From Pseudomonas sp. RC10 (GTDB lineage: Bacteria > Pseudomonadota > Gammaproteobacteria > Pseudomonadales > Pseudomonadaceae): a stretch of DNA of 64,000 nt. Position numbers and translations under genes: made by a program. The notes under the pieces were generated by a model. It saw only the letters and a program-made list of their open reading frames with translations. It was not told the origin of the DNA and ran no database searches. Below, one piece after another: positions 17,209 to 25,656 of the stretch (the first letter of the stretch is position 1; every line of letters starts with the position of its first letter). Location: the NCBI RefSeq assembly GCF_038397775.1, contig NZ_CP151650.1:1922001-1986000 (forward strand), given 5' to 3'.

Positions 17209-18126
17209 TTAAAGCCCCACCTCCGGCAACACCGGCTTGTTCGCCAACGCCGTCTTCATCAGCCCCTCCACGTACTCACGATCACTGTCCGGCAGCGCCA
17301 GGCGCGGTGGGCGGGTGAGGGCGCTGCCGCGTTGCATGATGGCTTCGCACAGCTTGATGCACTGCACCAGGTCCGGGCGTGCATCCAGGTGCAACAGCGG
17401 CATGAACCACTCGTAAAGTGCCATTGCCTCAGCGAAACGCCCGGCCTTGGCCAAACGGAACAGGGTTTCACCCTCTTTCGGGAAGGCGTTGGACATGCCC
17501 GATACCCAGCCCACTGCGCCCACGGCGACGCTTTCCACCAGCACGTCATCCAGCCCGGCGAACAGCACAAAGCGGTCGCCCACCTCGTTGCGCACGTCGA
17601 TGAAGCGGTTGGTGTTACCCGACGAATCCTTGAAGCAGACGATGTTGTCGCAGTCGGCCAGGGAAATCAGGATGTCCGGCGTCACATCGTTCTTATAAAT
17701 GGGCGGGTTGTTGTAGACCATCATCGGCAGGTCGCAGGCGGCCGCGACGGTGCGGAAATGCGCGGCGGTCTCGAAGGGCTTCGACGAATACACCAGCGCG
17801 GGCATCAGCATGATCCCGTCGGCCCCGGCCTTCTGCACGTCTTTTGCCACGATGCTGGCGTTGGCGCTGGTGAACTCGGCAATCCCGGAAATCACCGGCA
17901 CCCGACCCGCCGACGCGTCTTTCGCGGCTTCGACCAGGCTGATTTTCTCCGACACGCTGAGGGATGTGTTCTCACCCACCGTGCCGCAAATGACCAACCC
18001 CGACACGCCATCGCGTACCAGGTTGGCAATCACCTTGTGGGACGCCTCAAGATTGAGGGAAAAATCTTCGTTGAACTGTGTGGTGACGGCAGGGAAGACA
18101 CCGCTCCAGGATACGGATTGACTCAT
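17209..18126 (-). CDS. lhpC: Delta1-pyrroline-4-hydroxy-2-carboxylate deaminase (DapA family)
   Basis: 305 residues, (beta/alpha)8 aldolase fold of the dihydrodipicolinate synthase family. The Schiff-base Lys166 (IVCFKDSSGN) and Tyr138 (MVYNNPP) are present. In hydroxyproline degradation the family member deaminates and dehydrates pyrroline-4-hydroxy-2-carboxylate to 2-oxoglutarate semialdehyde; the neighbouring LhpA/B/E/F and transporter genes support that over lysine synthesis or sialate lyase. ATG at 18126 has AGGAG 8 nt upstream. The GTATAC operator lies 31-38 bp upstream of the start. Confidence 0.82.
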   Translation of the reverse strand: MSQSVSWSGVFPAVTTQFNEDFSLNLEASHKVIANLVRDGVSGLVICGTVGENTSLSVSEKISLVEAAKDASAGRVPVISGIAEFTSANASIVAKDVQKAGADGIMLMPALVYSSKPFETAAHFRTVAAACDLPMMVYNNPPIYKNDVTPDILISLADCDNIVCFKDSSGNTNRFIDVRNEVGDRFVLFAGLDDVLVESVAVGAVGWVSGMSNAFPKEGETLFRLAKAGRFAEAMALYEWFMPLLHLDARPDLVQCIKLCEAIMQRGSALTRPPRLALPDSDREYVEGLMKTALANKPVLPEVGL

Positions 18127-18156
18127 GACTGACTCCTTTTGGGATTAAAGGTATTT

Positions 18157-18164
18157 CGTATACG
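18157..18164. promoter_or_regulatory. GTATAC operator upstream of lhpC
   Basis: CGTATACG core, extended on the minus strand as ACGTATACGAAATAC. The same extension occurs before the binding-protein gene (24481) and a variant before the GntR gene (30218). Confidence 0.6.
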
Positions 18165-18250
18165 TTTTGGTTTGGGCGTAAAACGCCAGTGTTAAATCTT
18201 CGCTTTGACCTGAGCCTATCTGACGACAGCTATCTGCCTCTGGGCGCAGC

Positions 18251-18342
18251 CCGTGGGAGCCGGCTTGCTGGCGAATGCGGCGTGTCATTCACCACAAACG
18301 TTTCCGTTCTGACGCCTTCGCCAGCAAGCCGGCTCCTACGGC
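18251..18342. repeat. REPIN, family C (GGAGCCGGCTTGCTGGCGA core)
   Basis: Inverted GGAGCCGGCTTGCTGGCGA and TCGCCAGCAAGCCGGCTCC around about 50 bp, between lhpC and the racemase-family gene. Confidence 0.9.
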
Positions 18343-18371
18343 CTTCGGCCAGAATCAGCCAGTGGATGCCT

Positions 18372-19409
18372 TCACAACTTCAACCCCACCGGCCAGGTAT
18401 CGGTCAGCTTGTAACCCTCCGGCCATGGATCGCTCGGGTCGAGCATGTGCTGATGGGTTCCTGTGATCCACGCACGCCCCGACAGGCTCGGGACGATTGC
18501 GGGCCGTCCGGCGACTTCGGTTGCGCTCTGAATCTTGCAATGAAACTCCGAGCCGATGATCGAGCGGCCAATGAAGCGTTCGCCGACCTTCAGTTGACCC
18601 TTGGCATGCAGCACCGCCAGTCGCGCTGAACATCCCGTGCCACAGGGCGAGCGGTCGATCTTGCCGGGGCGGATCACCACCGCATTGGCGGCATTGGCCA
18701 CGCCACCGTCGTAGTTCACGGGCGCGGCGATCTGGCAGAAGGAAATGTGGTTCCAGTCTTTGTTCAGCGGGTGGGTGAAGCCCAGTTGTTCGTTGGCGGC
18801 CTTCGTTATTTTGAGGCCGGTTTCCACCAGGTCCTTGGCCTCGTCGGCGGTCAGCGAAAAGCCCAGTTTCGTCGAGTCAACAATGGCGAAGCTGTCGCCG
18901 CCATAGGCGGTGTCGACCTGAATCGACCCCAGCCCCGGCACCTCGATCCACACGTCGAGCTGATCGGCGAAGGAGGGGTGGTTATGCACTTCGACACTCT
19001 GGACCTTGCCGCCACGGCATTGGGCGATGGCTTCGATCAGCCCGCCGGGCGCTTCCAGAACCAAGCGGGTTTCCGGCTCGGTCATCGGCAGGATGCCGCT
19101 GTCCAGCAGCACGGTCGCGACGCACAGCGAGTTGGAGCCGGACATCGGCGGCACGTCGGCGGGTTCCATGATGATCCAGCCCATTTGCGCCTTCGGGTTC
19201 TTCGGCGGCACCAGCAAGTTGACGTGACGGAACACCCCGCCGCGCGGCTCGTTGAGCATGAAATTGCGCAGCACGTTGTCCTTCTCGATCCAGCGCGACT
19301 GCTCCCAGATCGTATCGCCCGGTGGTGGGGCGACTCCGCCGACGATGACGTCGCCGACTTCACCTTCGGCGTGACAACTGACTACGTGGATCACTTTCGA
19401 TGAGCGCAT
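18372..19409 (-). CDS. Proline-racemase-superfamily enzyme, Ser/Cys type (putative 3- or 4-hydroxyproline epimerase)
   Basis: 345 residues, cytosolic, two-lobed proline racemase fold. The first catalytic position is Ser90 (PPMSGSNSL) instead of Cys; the second is Cys256 ([11 protein letters not shown]). Ser/Cys members are known to epimerise hydroxyprolines; Cys/Thr members are dehydratases, so this is not a typical trans-3-hydroxyproline dehydratase. LhpA at 28284 already supplies 4-hydroxyproline 2-epimerase, so a 3-hydroxyproline isomer is a plausible substrate here (inference). ATG at 19409 follows AGGAGGG by 9 nt. Confidence 0.8.
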   Translation of the reverse strand: MRSSKVIHVVSCHAEGEVGDVIVGGVAPPPGDTIWEQSRWIEKDNVLRNFMLNEPRGGVFRHVNLLVPPKNPKAQMGWIIMEPADVPPMSGSNSLCVATVLLDSGILPMTEPETRLVLEAPGGLIEAIAQCRGGKVQSVEVHNHPSFADQLDVWIEVPGLGSIQVDTAYGGDSFAIVDSTKLGFSLTADEAKDLVETGLKITKAANEQLGFTHPLNKDWNHISFCQIAAPVNYDGGVANAANAVVIRPGKIDRSPCGTGCSARLAVLHAKGQLKVGERFIGRSIIGSEFHCKIQSATEVAGRPAIVPSLSGRAWITGTHQHMLDPSDPWPEGYKLTDTWPVGLKL

Positions 19410-19455
19410 GCTTTAAAGCCCTCCTGTCAAAGATGTCACTGACGGAACACATGAC

Positions 19456-19543
19456 CTGTAGGAGTGAGCTTGCTCGCGATTGCAAGTTGTCAGATCCAAA
19501 TTCATACCTGACATACCGTTATCGCGAGCAAGCTCACTCCTAC
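19456..19543. repeat. REPIN, family B (direct sister of the one at 17093)
   Basis: Paired GGAGTGAGCTTGCTCGCGA cores. The spacer shares TTGTCAGA, CAAAT and ACCTGACA blocks with 17093-17180 in the same orientation. Confidence 0.9.
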
Positions 19544-19582
19544 CGTTAATCTCCACCCATCCGAAATACCGGGTGCTTGCCC

Positions 19583-20305
19583 TTAATTGATCGACCGCAA
19601 GAAATCCGCCGTCTCGGGCCGTTGCGGGTTGCCGATGACCTGATCCGGCGTGCCGATCTCATGCACCAGCCCGTTACGGAAAAACGCCACACGGTCCGAC
19701 ACATCGCGGGCGAACCGAATCTCGTGAGTCACCAGAATCATCGTCATGCCGTCTTCGGCGAGCATGCGCATGGTGTCCAGCACTTCGCCCACCAACTGCG
19801 GGTCGAGGGCCGAGGTGGCCTCGTCGAACAGCATGTAATTCGGCGACATCGCCAGCGCCCGGGCAATCGCCATGCGCTGTTGCTGGCCACCGGAAAGCTT
19901 GCCGGGGAAGACCTTGAGCTTGTCGCCCAGGCCCACGTGTTTCAGCTGCTTGACTGCCAGCGCCTCGGCTTCTTCCTTGCTTTTGCCCAGCACGGTGCGC
20001 GGGGCGAGCATCACGTTTTCCAGCACGGTCAGGTGGGGGAAGGCGTTCCACTGCTGAAAGACGATGCCGATCTTCTGCCGCAGCTTGTTGATGTCGGTGC
20101 TCTTGGCGTGCACTTCGGTGCCGTCCACGCGAATGCTGCCGCTTTTGATCGACTCCAGGCCGTTGATGCACATCAGCAGCGTCGATTTACCCGAACCCGA
20201 GCCGCCGATGATCGACACCACTTCGCCTTTCTCCACCTGCAGGCTCACGCCCTTGATGACTTCAAGCTCGCCAAAGGATTTGTGTACGTTGTCGATCTCA
20301 ATCAT
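19583..20305 (-). CDS. Amino-acid ABC transporter ATP-binding protein (hydroxyproline uptake)
   Basis: 240 residues, cytosolic ATPase of a polar amino-acid importer. Walker A is GGSGSGKST, the Q-loop is VFQQWNAF, the signature is LSGGQQQR, Walker B is YMLFDEATSALDP and the switch His is in LVTHE. ATG at 20305 (MIEIDNVHKSFG) overlaps the upstream permease gene by 8 bp; the longer frame has no ribosome site. It is the last gene of the permease-permease-ATPase run. Substrate assignment to hydroxyproline rests on the neighbours. Confidence 0.92.
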   Translation of the reverse strand: MIEIDNVHKSFGELEVIKGVSLQVEKGEVVSIIGGSGSGKSTLLMCINGLESIKSGSIRVDGTEVHAKSTDINKLRQKIGIVFQQWNAFPHLTVLENVMLAPRTVLGKSKEEAEALAVKQLKHVGLGDKLKVFPGKLSGGQQQRMAIARALAMSPNYMLFDEATSALDPQLVGEVLDTMRMLAEDGMTMILVTHEIRFARDVSDRVAFFRNGLVHEIGTPDQVIGNPQRPETADFLRSIN

Positions 20306-20948
20306 TTTCCTGCCACCTCGTTTCCAGGCGCGCACCCAGGCGGGCGATCACCAGACTCATGACGTAGTAAATGAGGCCTGCGATGCACAGCACCAGCAGC
20401 GGTTCTTGAATGCGCGTGACGATGGTCTGCGAGGCGCGCAGCAGTTCGACGATGCCGATCCACATCACCAGCGCGGTGTCCTTCATCACCGACAGCAACA
20501 GGTTGACCCAACCCGGAAACGCCACGCGGGTCGCCATCGGCATGACGATCTGGCGCAGGTCCTGCCAGTAGCTCAGGCCCAGCGAGCGGCTGGCGCGGCG
20601 TAGCGTGAGCGGGACCGACAGCACGCCGCTGCGGACGATCTCGGTGCAGTACGCGGTGACGTAAAGACCGAGCACGATGCACGCGACGGTGAAGGCGCTC
20701 CAGTTAAGCCCGGCGATGCTTTTCAGTGCGTTGAACAACACGAACTGGATCAGCAACGGCACGCTGCGAAACACGTCGAGCAGCCACGCCAATGGAATTG
20801 TGCTGCGTGGCAGCAACGCCCGGGCCATGCCGCTGACGACCCCGGCGAGGGTGCCGATAAGCATCGAGACGATGGTGAGCAGGATCGTGACCCACGCCCC
20901 TTGCAGCATGAATTGCAGATCGCCCCAACTGAATGTGCTGTTGAACAT
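20298..20948 (-). CDS. Amino-acid ABC transporter permease 2
   Basis: 216 residues, HisM-type inner-membrane permease with about five helices. The EAA loop, which contacts the ATPase, is at SVPLTLRRASRSLGLSYWQ. It begins 10 bp after the stop of permease 1 and overlaps the ATPase gene, so all are translated from one message. It probably forms a heterodimer with the 20959-21624 product. Confidence 0.92.
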   Translation of the reverse strand: MFNSTFSWGDLQFMLQGAWVTILLTIVSMLIGTLAGVVSGMARALLPRSTIPLAWLLDVFRSVPLLIQFVLFNALKSIAGLNWSAFTVACIVLGLYVTAYCTEIVRSGVLSVPLTLRRASRSLGLSYWQDLRQIVMPMATRVAFPGWVNLLLSVMKDTALVMWIGIVELLRASQTIVTRIQEPLLVLCIAGLIYYVMSLVIARLGARLETRWQEND

Positions 20949-20958
20949 GGTCGATCCC

Positions 20959-21624
20959 TCAATACCGGAACAGGCGCCATGACAGCAGCCGCGCCACGGC
21001 CACGATCAGTTTGGCGATCAGGTAATACAGCACCGCCGCGATGGCGAAGAATTCGAAGGTGCGGAAGGTCTTGACGTTGTAGTCCTGGGTCACGCCGGTA
21101 AGGTCGTTGTTCAGGCCGACGATCACCCCCATGGACGTCATCAGCACGGCCCAGACCATCTGGTTGGTCAGCGGGTAGTAGACGATGCGCAGCAATTGCG
21201 GGATGACGATCAGCCGGTAGGCCTGGGGCGCGCTCATGCCCAGCGAGCGGGCGGCGCGCAATTGGGTGTCCGGCACAGCCTTCAAACCGCCACGGAAGTT
21301 TTCCGCCAGATAGCCCGCGTTATTGATGGTGATCCCCGCCAGCAGCGCGACCCACGAACTCACGTGCAAGCCGAACGAGCCCAGACCGAAGTAGAGGATG
21401 TACACCTGAAACAGCGACGGGGTGTTGCGGGCAATCGAGATCCAGGTCGCGGCGAAGCCTCGGAATATCGGGTTTTTGCCCTGACGCATGAACACCAGAA
21501 ACAGCGCGATGGTGACCCCGAGAATCATCGACAGGGCCGCCGTCTGGAAGGTGACGACAGCGCCGTCGAGCATGTCCGGCAAGGCTTTGAACGCGGCGCG
21601 CCAGTGGAAGTTGTAATCAAACAT
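20959..21624 (-). CDS. Amino-acid ABC transporter permease 1
   Basis: 221 residues, HisM-type permease. The EAA loop is at AVPDTQLRAARSLGMSAPQ; helices lie near 22-46, 60-85, 95-115 and 185-212. ATG at 21624 (MFDYNFHWRAAFKAL) is chosen; the longer frame reaches into the dehydratase gene. It overlaps that gene by 8 bp. Part of the importer with the binding protein at 23615. Confidence 0.92.
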   Translation of the reverse strand: MFDYNFHWRAAFKALPDMLDGAVVTFQTAALSMILGVTIALFLVFMRQGKNPIFRGFAATWISIARNTPSLFQVYILYFGLGSFGLHVSSWVALLAGITINNAGYLAENFRGGLKAVPDTQLRAARSLGMSAPQAYRLIVIPQLLRIVYYPLTNQMVWAVLMTSMGVIVGLNNDLTGVTQDYNVKTFRTFEFFAIAAVLYYLIAKLIVAVARLLSWRLFRY

Positions 21625-23386
21625 GCGCCAGCGCCTCCGCCTTTTCGGCAGCGTGCAGCCAGACCGGCAAGCGCCCACTGGCCAGGCCCGTGCAAGCGCT
21701 TTCGACACACTCGGCCAGGCTGGCGAAGTGCACGCGACGCCCCACCAGACCCGGTGCGTAGTGCGCGTACTTGCCGGAGTTGGTCATCAGGTTGCGGGCT
21801 TTCGGAGGAATCACCGGCTCGCCGAGCATGCACCAGCAGGTGTCGGTCACGAACTGCACGCCGAAGGTTTCCAGTGTCGCGACATGGCCTGCCTGCTGTG
21901 CACGTTCGAGGGTTGCCCGGCCGCAAGTGATGACCACAGCAACGCTGTCGAGCTTGCGCCGCCCTTGGCAAAGGCGGGCGAGGGTGGCGCATTCGCTCAG
22001 GGAGAAATGCGGATTGCCCAAGGTCACGGCGTCCACGTCGGGGCTTTGTGCGCTGTTCAGTTCGCGCCAGCTGTGCAGCAGGTCAAGGTCGCTGATGCTG
22101 AATGCCTTGTCTGGCGGATGTCCGCCAAGGGCCAGTTCAACGGTGGCCGCTTCCGGGGTCACGCCCGCGATATGAAACATCGGTGCAGCGGACGTGGTGG
22201 CGAAGGCCGCGCCGAAGGCTTTCAGGTCATCGAGGGTCGGCGCCTTGTGTTCCAGGCCGCAGATGACCGGGATGTTGGCGCCGCAGAGCAGACCGACGTG
22301 ATAGCCGAGCAGCGGGTAGAAACTATCGTCCAGCTCGCCGACGTCGGGCACGTCGATGCGCAGCGTGGCCAACCGTTGTTGCGTCAAGTGACAGCCGATT
22401 TTCGGCGCACGGCCAGTGAGCGCGATGCAGATGTCGAGGTAATCCGGGTATTTCAGCGTGCGCGCGCCGATCACGCTGTTGGCGTAGACCACCGCGTTGG
22501 ATTCGGCCCAGACGATCTGCTCGCCCAGCTCCGGCGCGCTGTCCAGCAGGTAGGGTGCGCAGGTGAAACTGACGCGGGCGCCCATGTCCAGATAGGCGTC
22601 TCCCAGTTGGCTGGACGGCTCGCCCAGCGCCGGGTCCACGCCCAGCTCGCGCCAGCGGCGCTTGTCCACGGAGATGGAGTTGAGAGTGGTCGGCACGCGG
22701 ACTTTCGCGTCCCAGTCCACCAGTTGCCGGGCGAAGCGCAGGCTGGCCGGGCCGGTGTAAATGCAGCCGTCGATGTGCGCCTGGGTGATGTCCAGCAACT
22801 CGGTCGCGCCTTGCAGCTCGGCCATGCGCAGGATGATGCCCATCGCCACTTGCGCGGCCTTGCCGTAAGCGCCGTCGAGAAAGCCCTGGTCCATTTCGGT
22901 CAGGGTGATCTTGCTGTGCAGCGCGGTTTTCTGGACGGGCGAACGGGGTGCCATTGCAGGCGGAGCACTGTCGAAAGCGGTAACACGCGCGTCTTCGACG
23001 CGCAGGAATTTCACCTCACGCAAGGCCGCAAAACCCGCTTCGCCGAGGCTGATGACCGGGATCGAATGCCCGAACATCTGCTCGGCGACCAGCACGCCGA
23101 GGGTCAGAATGTCCTCGACCCGTTCGAACACTAACGCGGCGGGGGCATGGCCGTTGAGGATCAGTTCCAGCAACACGCTGCTGCCGGTGCACGACCCGCG
23201 CCCGCTGGGGATCGCCAGCACTTTGCCGGTGATGATCTGCCCGCTGAGCGGATGATGCCGGTCGATCACCTCACCGGTAAACGGCTCGACCCCGCCCCAA
23301 AAACTCAGGCCCATGTCGGCATACAACAACGCGCCCTGGGCACTGCCTGCCACCAGACACCGACCGTTCAACGAAACTTCAGACAT
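21617..23386 (-). CDS. Aconitase X, fused small and large domains (putative cis-3-hydroxy-L-proline dehydratase)
   Basis: 589 residues. The N-terminal about 130 residues are the DUF126 swivel domain (PSGRGSCTGSSV with the conserved Ser-Cys region); the rest is the DUF521 aconitase-like domain (LDITQAHIDGCIYTGPASL, CGLEHKAPTLDDLKAFGA). In many organisms these are two subunits; here they are fused, as in the bacterial AcnX shown to dehydrate cis-3-hydroxy-L-proline to pyrroline-2-carboxylate using an Fe-S cluster. It lies between binding protein and permease genes, so it is co-expressed with uptake. Function is by family and context. Confidence 0.83.
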   Translation of the reverse strand: MSEVSLNGRCLVAGSAQGALLYADMGLSFWGGVEPFTGEVIDRHHPLSGQIITGKVLAIPSGRGSCTGSSVLLELILNGHAPAALVFERVEDILTLGVLVAEQMFGHSIPVISLGEAGFAALREVKFLRVEDARVTAFDSAPPAMAPRSPVQKTALHSKITLTEMDQGFLDGAYGKAAQVAMGIILRMAELQGATELLDITQAHIDGCIYTGPASLRFARQLVDWDAKVRVPTTLNSISVDKRRWRELGVDPALGEPSSQLGDAYLDMGARVSFTCAPYLLDSAPELGEQIVWAESNAVVYANSVIGARTLKYPDYLDICIALTGRAPKIGCHLTQQRLATLRIDVPDVGELDDSFYPLLGYHVGLLCGANIPVICGLEHKAPTLDDLKAFGAAFATTSAAPMFHIAGVTPEAATVELALGGHPPDKAFSISDLDLLHSWRELNSAQSPDVDAVTLGNPHFSLSECATLARLCQGRRKLDSVAVVITCGRATLERAQQAGHVATLETFGVQFVTDTCWCMLGEPVIPPKARNLMTNSGKYAHYAPGLVGRRVHFASLAECVESACTGLASGRLPVWLHAAEKAEALAHV

Positions 23387-23420
23387 CGTGGGCTCCTGAA
23401 ACGAGGGCCGTGATTTTGTT

Positions 23421-23451
23421 GATCGTTCCCACGCTCCGCGTGGGAACGATC
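23421..23451. repeat. Perfect 31-bp palindrome
   Basis: Two 14-bp arms, GATCGTTCCCACGC and its exact complement, around TCC. It lies between the AcnX and binding-protein genes, 15 bp before a REPIN. From memory, similar CGTTCCCACGC palindromes are common between Pseudomonas genes. It could attenuate read-through in the transcript. Confidence 0.8.
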
Positions 23452-23465
23452 CTCAACACTGAACC

Positions 23466-23558
23466 CCTGTAGGAGCCAGCTTGCTGGCGAAGGCGGTGGA
23501 GCAGTCGACACATCAGTGCCTGCTCCACCGCTTTCGCCAGCAAGCCGGCTCCTACAGG
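23466..23558. repeat. REPIN, family C
   Basis: Inverted GGAGCCAGCTTGCTGGCGA and TCGCCAGCAAGCCGGCTCC, with an additional inner inverted repeat GGTGGAGCA/TGCTCCACC. Confidence 0.9.
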
Positions 23559-23614
23559 TCCGGCGTCCGGCGCGAAAATTCCACCGAGCCGCCAACGCCT
23601 TGGCCATACCGGAC

Positions 23615-24433
23615 TCAGTAATAAACCCCTGGAACGGTCAAGTTGGCAGGCTTGATTTCATCACCCACCCACTTCTTCCACAACTCGTCGTAACGACCGG
23701 TGCGCACTTGTTGGTTGACGAACAGGTTCAGGTAATGGATCAGGCCGTATTCATTACGCTTCGCCGCCAGCGACACGTAATCGATCACGTAAGGCGCATT
23801 GCCCGCGACTTTCAGGCCCTTGTATTTGCCGGATTTGAGGGTCGCAGCGGCCACGGTGTTGGTGACCACCGTTGCATCGATGTGGCCTTGGGCGACGGCG
23901 AGGATGGTGTCGTTCTGGGTCTGGTAGGCGCGAAAGCTGCCGGTGCCCCAGGCTTTCTGGTCTTTCTCCAGGGCGATGGCTTCATAGGTGCCGCTGGTGT
24001 TGCCGACGTTCTTGCCCTTGAGGTCTTCGTATTTGGTAATGCCGGTGTTGTCGCGGGTCAGCACCACCATCTGGAACGCGAAGTAGGGGATGGTCATCGC
24101 CACGGTCTTGGCGCGTTCGAGGGTGTCGGAGGTCGAGGCCACGATCACGTCGGCGCGCCCGGACACCAACGCTGGAATACGATCCGGAAACGGCGTCTCG
24201 ACCACCTCGGCCGTCACCCCCAGCACCTTCGCCAGATCGTTGCAGTAATCGACGTCAAATCCGACCGGGTTGTTCTTGTCATCCCGCGAACCCATCGGCG
24301 GGAAGTCCAGCGTCACCGCGCAGCGTAATTTGCCGGAGTCGATGATGTCATCGAGCTTATCGGCGAAGGCCACGTTGATGAAGGAGGAACTCATGACGGC
24401 GAGGAGGGCTACTGCAACAGCATGCTTTTTCAT
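23615..24433 (-). CDS. Periplasmic amino-acid-binding protein of the hydroxyproline ABC importer
   Basis: 272 residues, SBP family 3. A signal peptide ends at FINVAFA|DKLDD; the body begins with the family pattern SGKLRCAVTLDFPPMG and holds GFDVDYCNDLAKVLG and ADVIVASTSDT, typical ligand-contact regions. ATG at 24433. The gene leads the transport operon and has a GTATAC operator about 50 bp upstream. It probably corresponds to the lhp binding protein of P. aeruginosa; the hydroxyproline ligand is inferred from context. Confidence 0.9.
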   Translation of the reverse strand: MKKHAVAVALLAVMSSSFINVAFADKLDDIIDSGKLRCAVTLDFPPMGSRDDKNNPVGFDVDYCNDLAKVLGVTAEVVETPFPDRIPALVSGRADVIVASTSDTLERAKTVAMTIPYFAFQMVVLTRDNTGITKYEDLKGKNVGNTSGTYEAIALEKDQKAWGTGSFRAYQTQNDTILAVAQGHIDATVVTNTVAAATLKSGKYKGLKVAGNAPYVIDYVSLAAKRNEYGLIHYLNLFVNQQVRTGRYDELWKKWVGDEIKPANLTVPGVYY

Positions 24434-24480
24434 AGAAGCCTCGTTGGATGCAAGTAAGGAAACGGCCGGATAAGTAATTT

Positions 24481-24488
24481 CGTATACG
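24481..24488. promoter_or_regulatory. GTATAC operator upstream of the binding-protein gene
   Basis: CGTATACG, extended on the minus strand as ATATCGTATACGAAATTAC. It shares TCGTATACGAAAT-type sequence with the sites at 18157 and 30218. Likely target of the GntR regulator at 29500. Confidence 0.6.
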
Positions 24489-24661
24489 ATATTTTCTATG
24501 CATGGGGCGTGCCCGTTTTGCCACTACGAGCGTAGGCGCTTTGAATCAGTGGGTTGTGAGTGGTGAGTGATTTTTGTGTGGGACGCGGGTGTTACATAAA
24601 GGAGCAAAAATGCGGGGAGTGCTTCATAGGTGCACGTCGTTGCACAGCTCCTACACGTGAA

Positions 24662-25411
24662 TCAGGCGCAGCCCTGCGACTCTCGAAACTCACTCGGCGA
24701 AACCCCCGTCAACGCCCGAAACTGCCGACTGAACGCACTGTGATCGGTGTACCCGCAACGCAGTGCCACGTCGGTAATCGACAGGTCTTCACGCAGCAAG
24801 CGCGAAGCCTCCCCAAGCCGGGCCTTGTGAATCATCTGCCGGGGCGTGAGCTGAAAGATGCGTTTGCAGTGCCGTTCCAGTTGCGCAATGGAAAGCCCGG
24901 CGATGGCGGTGAGTTCCTGCAGCGTGATCGGTCGGGAAAAGTGCTCGCGAATGTAGGCATCGACCTCGGCCAGCTTCTGATACGCCGGGTGCGATTGCAG
25001 GATTTGCAAATCCCGCGAGATGCCTGCCAGGCCGATGATCACGCCTTGGTCATCGCGCAAGGCAATCTTGTGGGTCAGGCACCAGATCGGCTGATTGCCG
25101 TAATACAAGTGCAGCTCTAACTGATCGTTCAGCTGCCTGCCATCGGCCAGCACGCGCCGATCCTGCGCGGTGTACAACGGACCGAAGCGAGCGGGGAACA
25201 CGTCCTCGGCGGTGCGGCCCAGTAGATCGCGTTTCTCCTTGACGCCGCAGCGCTGCACCAGCGTCTGATTGACCATCGCGTAACGGGCCTGCGCGTCTTT
25301 CACGAAAAACACCACGCCCGGAATGGCATCGAGCAACGGGGCGACCCGATCAAGGCTGGTGAGCAGTTGACCGAGGTCATGCAGGGGCGAAGTAGGAAGC
25401 AGGTCAATCAT
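24662..25411 (-). CDS. lhpR: PAS-AraC regulator of hydroxyproline catabolism (LhpR-like)
   Basis: 249 residues. The N-terminal PAS domain (about 20-125; LDAIPGVVFFVKDAQARYAM) may bind the inducer. The C-terminal AraC domain has ITLQELTAIAGLSIAQLERH and LSITDVALRCGYTDHSAFSR, then FRALTGVSPSEFR. ATG at 25411 is chosen; the longer frame runs through a REPIN and is not genuine. It is positioned between catabolic and transport operons as LhpR is in P. aeruginosa, where it activates them in response to hydroxyproline. That name is by position and family. Confidence 0.78.
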   Translation of the reverse strand: MIDLLPTSPLHDLGQLLTSLDRVAPLLDAIPGVVFFVKDAQARYAMVNQTLVQRCGVKEKRDLLGRTAEDVFPARFGPLYTAQDRRVLADGRQLNDQLELHLYYGNQPIWCLTHKIALRDDQGVIIGLAGISRDLQILQSHPAYQKLAEVDAYIREHFSRPITLQELTAIAGLSIAQLERHCKRIFQLTPRQMIHKARLGEASRLLREDLSITDVALRCGYTDHSAFSRQFRALTGVSPSEFRESQGCA

Positions 25412-25524
25412 GTTCACGGGAGGGCGCGCCGTATCAGAAGGGCGAGGTCGATGATGCGGTATATCGGCGGCTGATGAGAAGCAACAGATGGCGGGATAAA
25501 TATATCGAGGCTGACGGTGATCTT

Positions 25525-25615
25525 CTGTAGGAGCGAATTCATTCGCGAAACGCCCGTGCAGCCAACACATCTGCGCAGCCTGACCCATCGTTCGCGAATG
25601 AATTCGCTCCTACAG
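25525..25615. repeat. REPIN, family A
   Basis: Paired GGAGCGAATTCATTCGCGA cores closed by CTGTAGG and CCTACAG, between lhpR and lhpE. Confidence 0.9.
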
Positions 25616-25656
25616 TGGATCGGTGCACGGCCTGAAACCTCATCCGCCGCCACACT

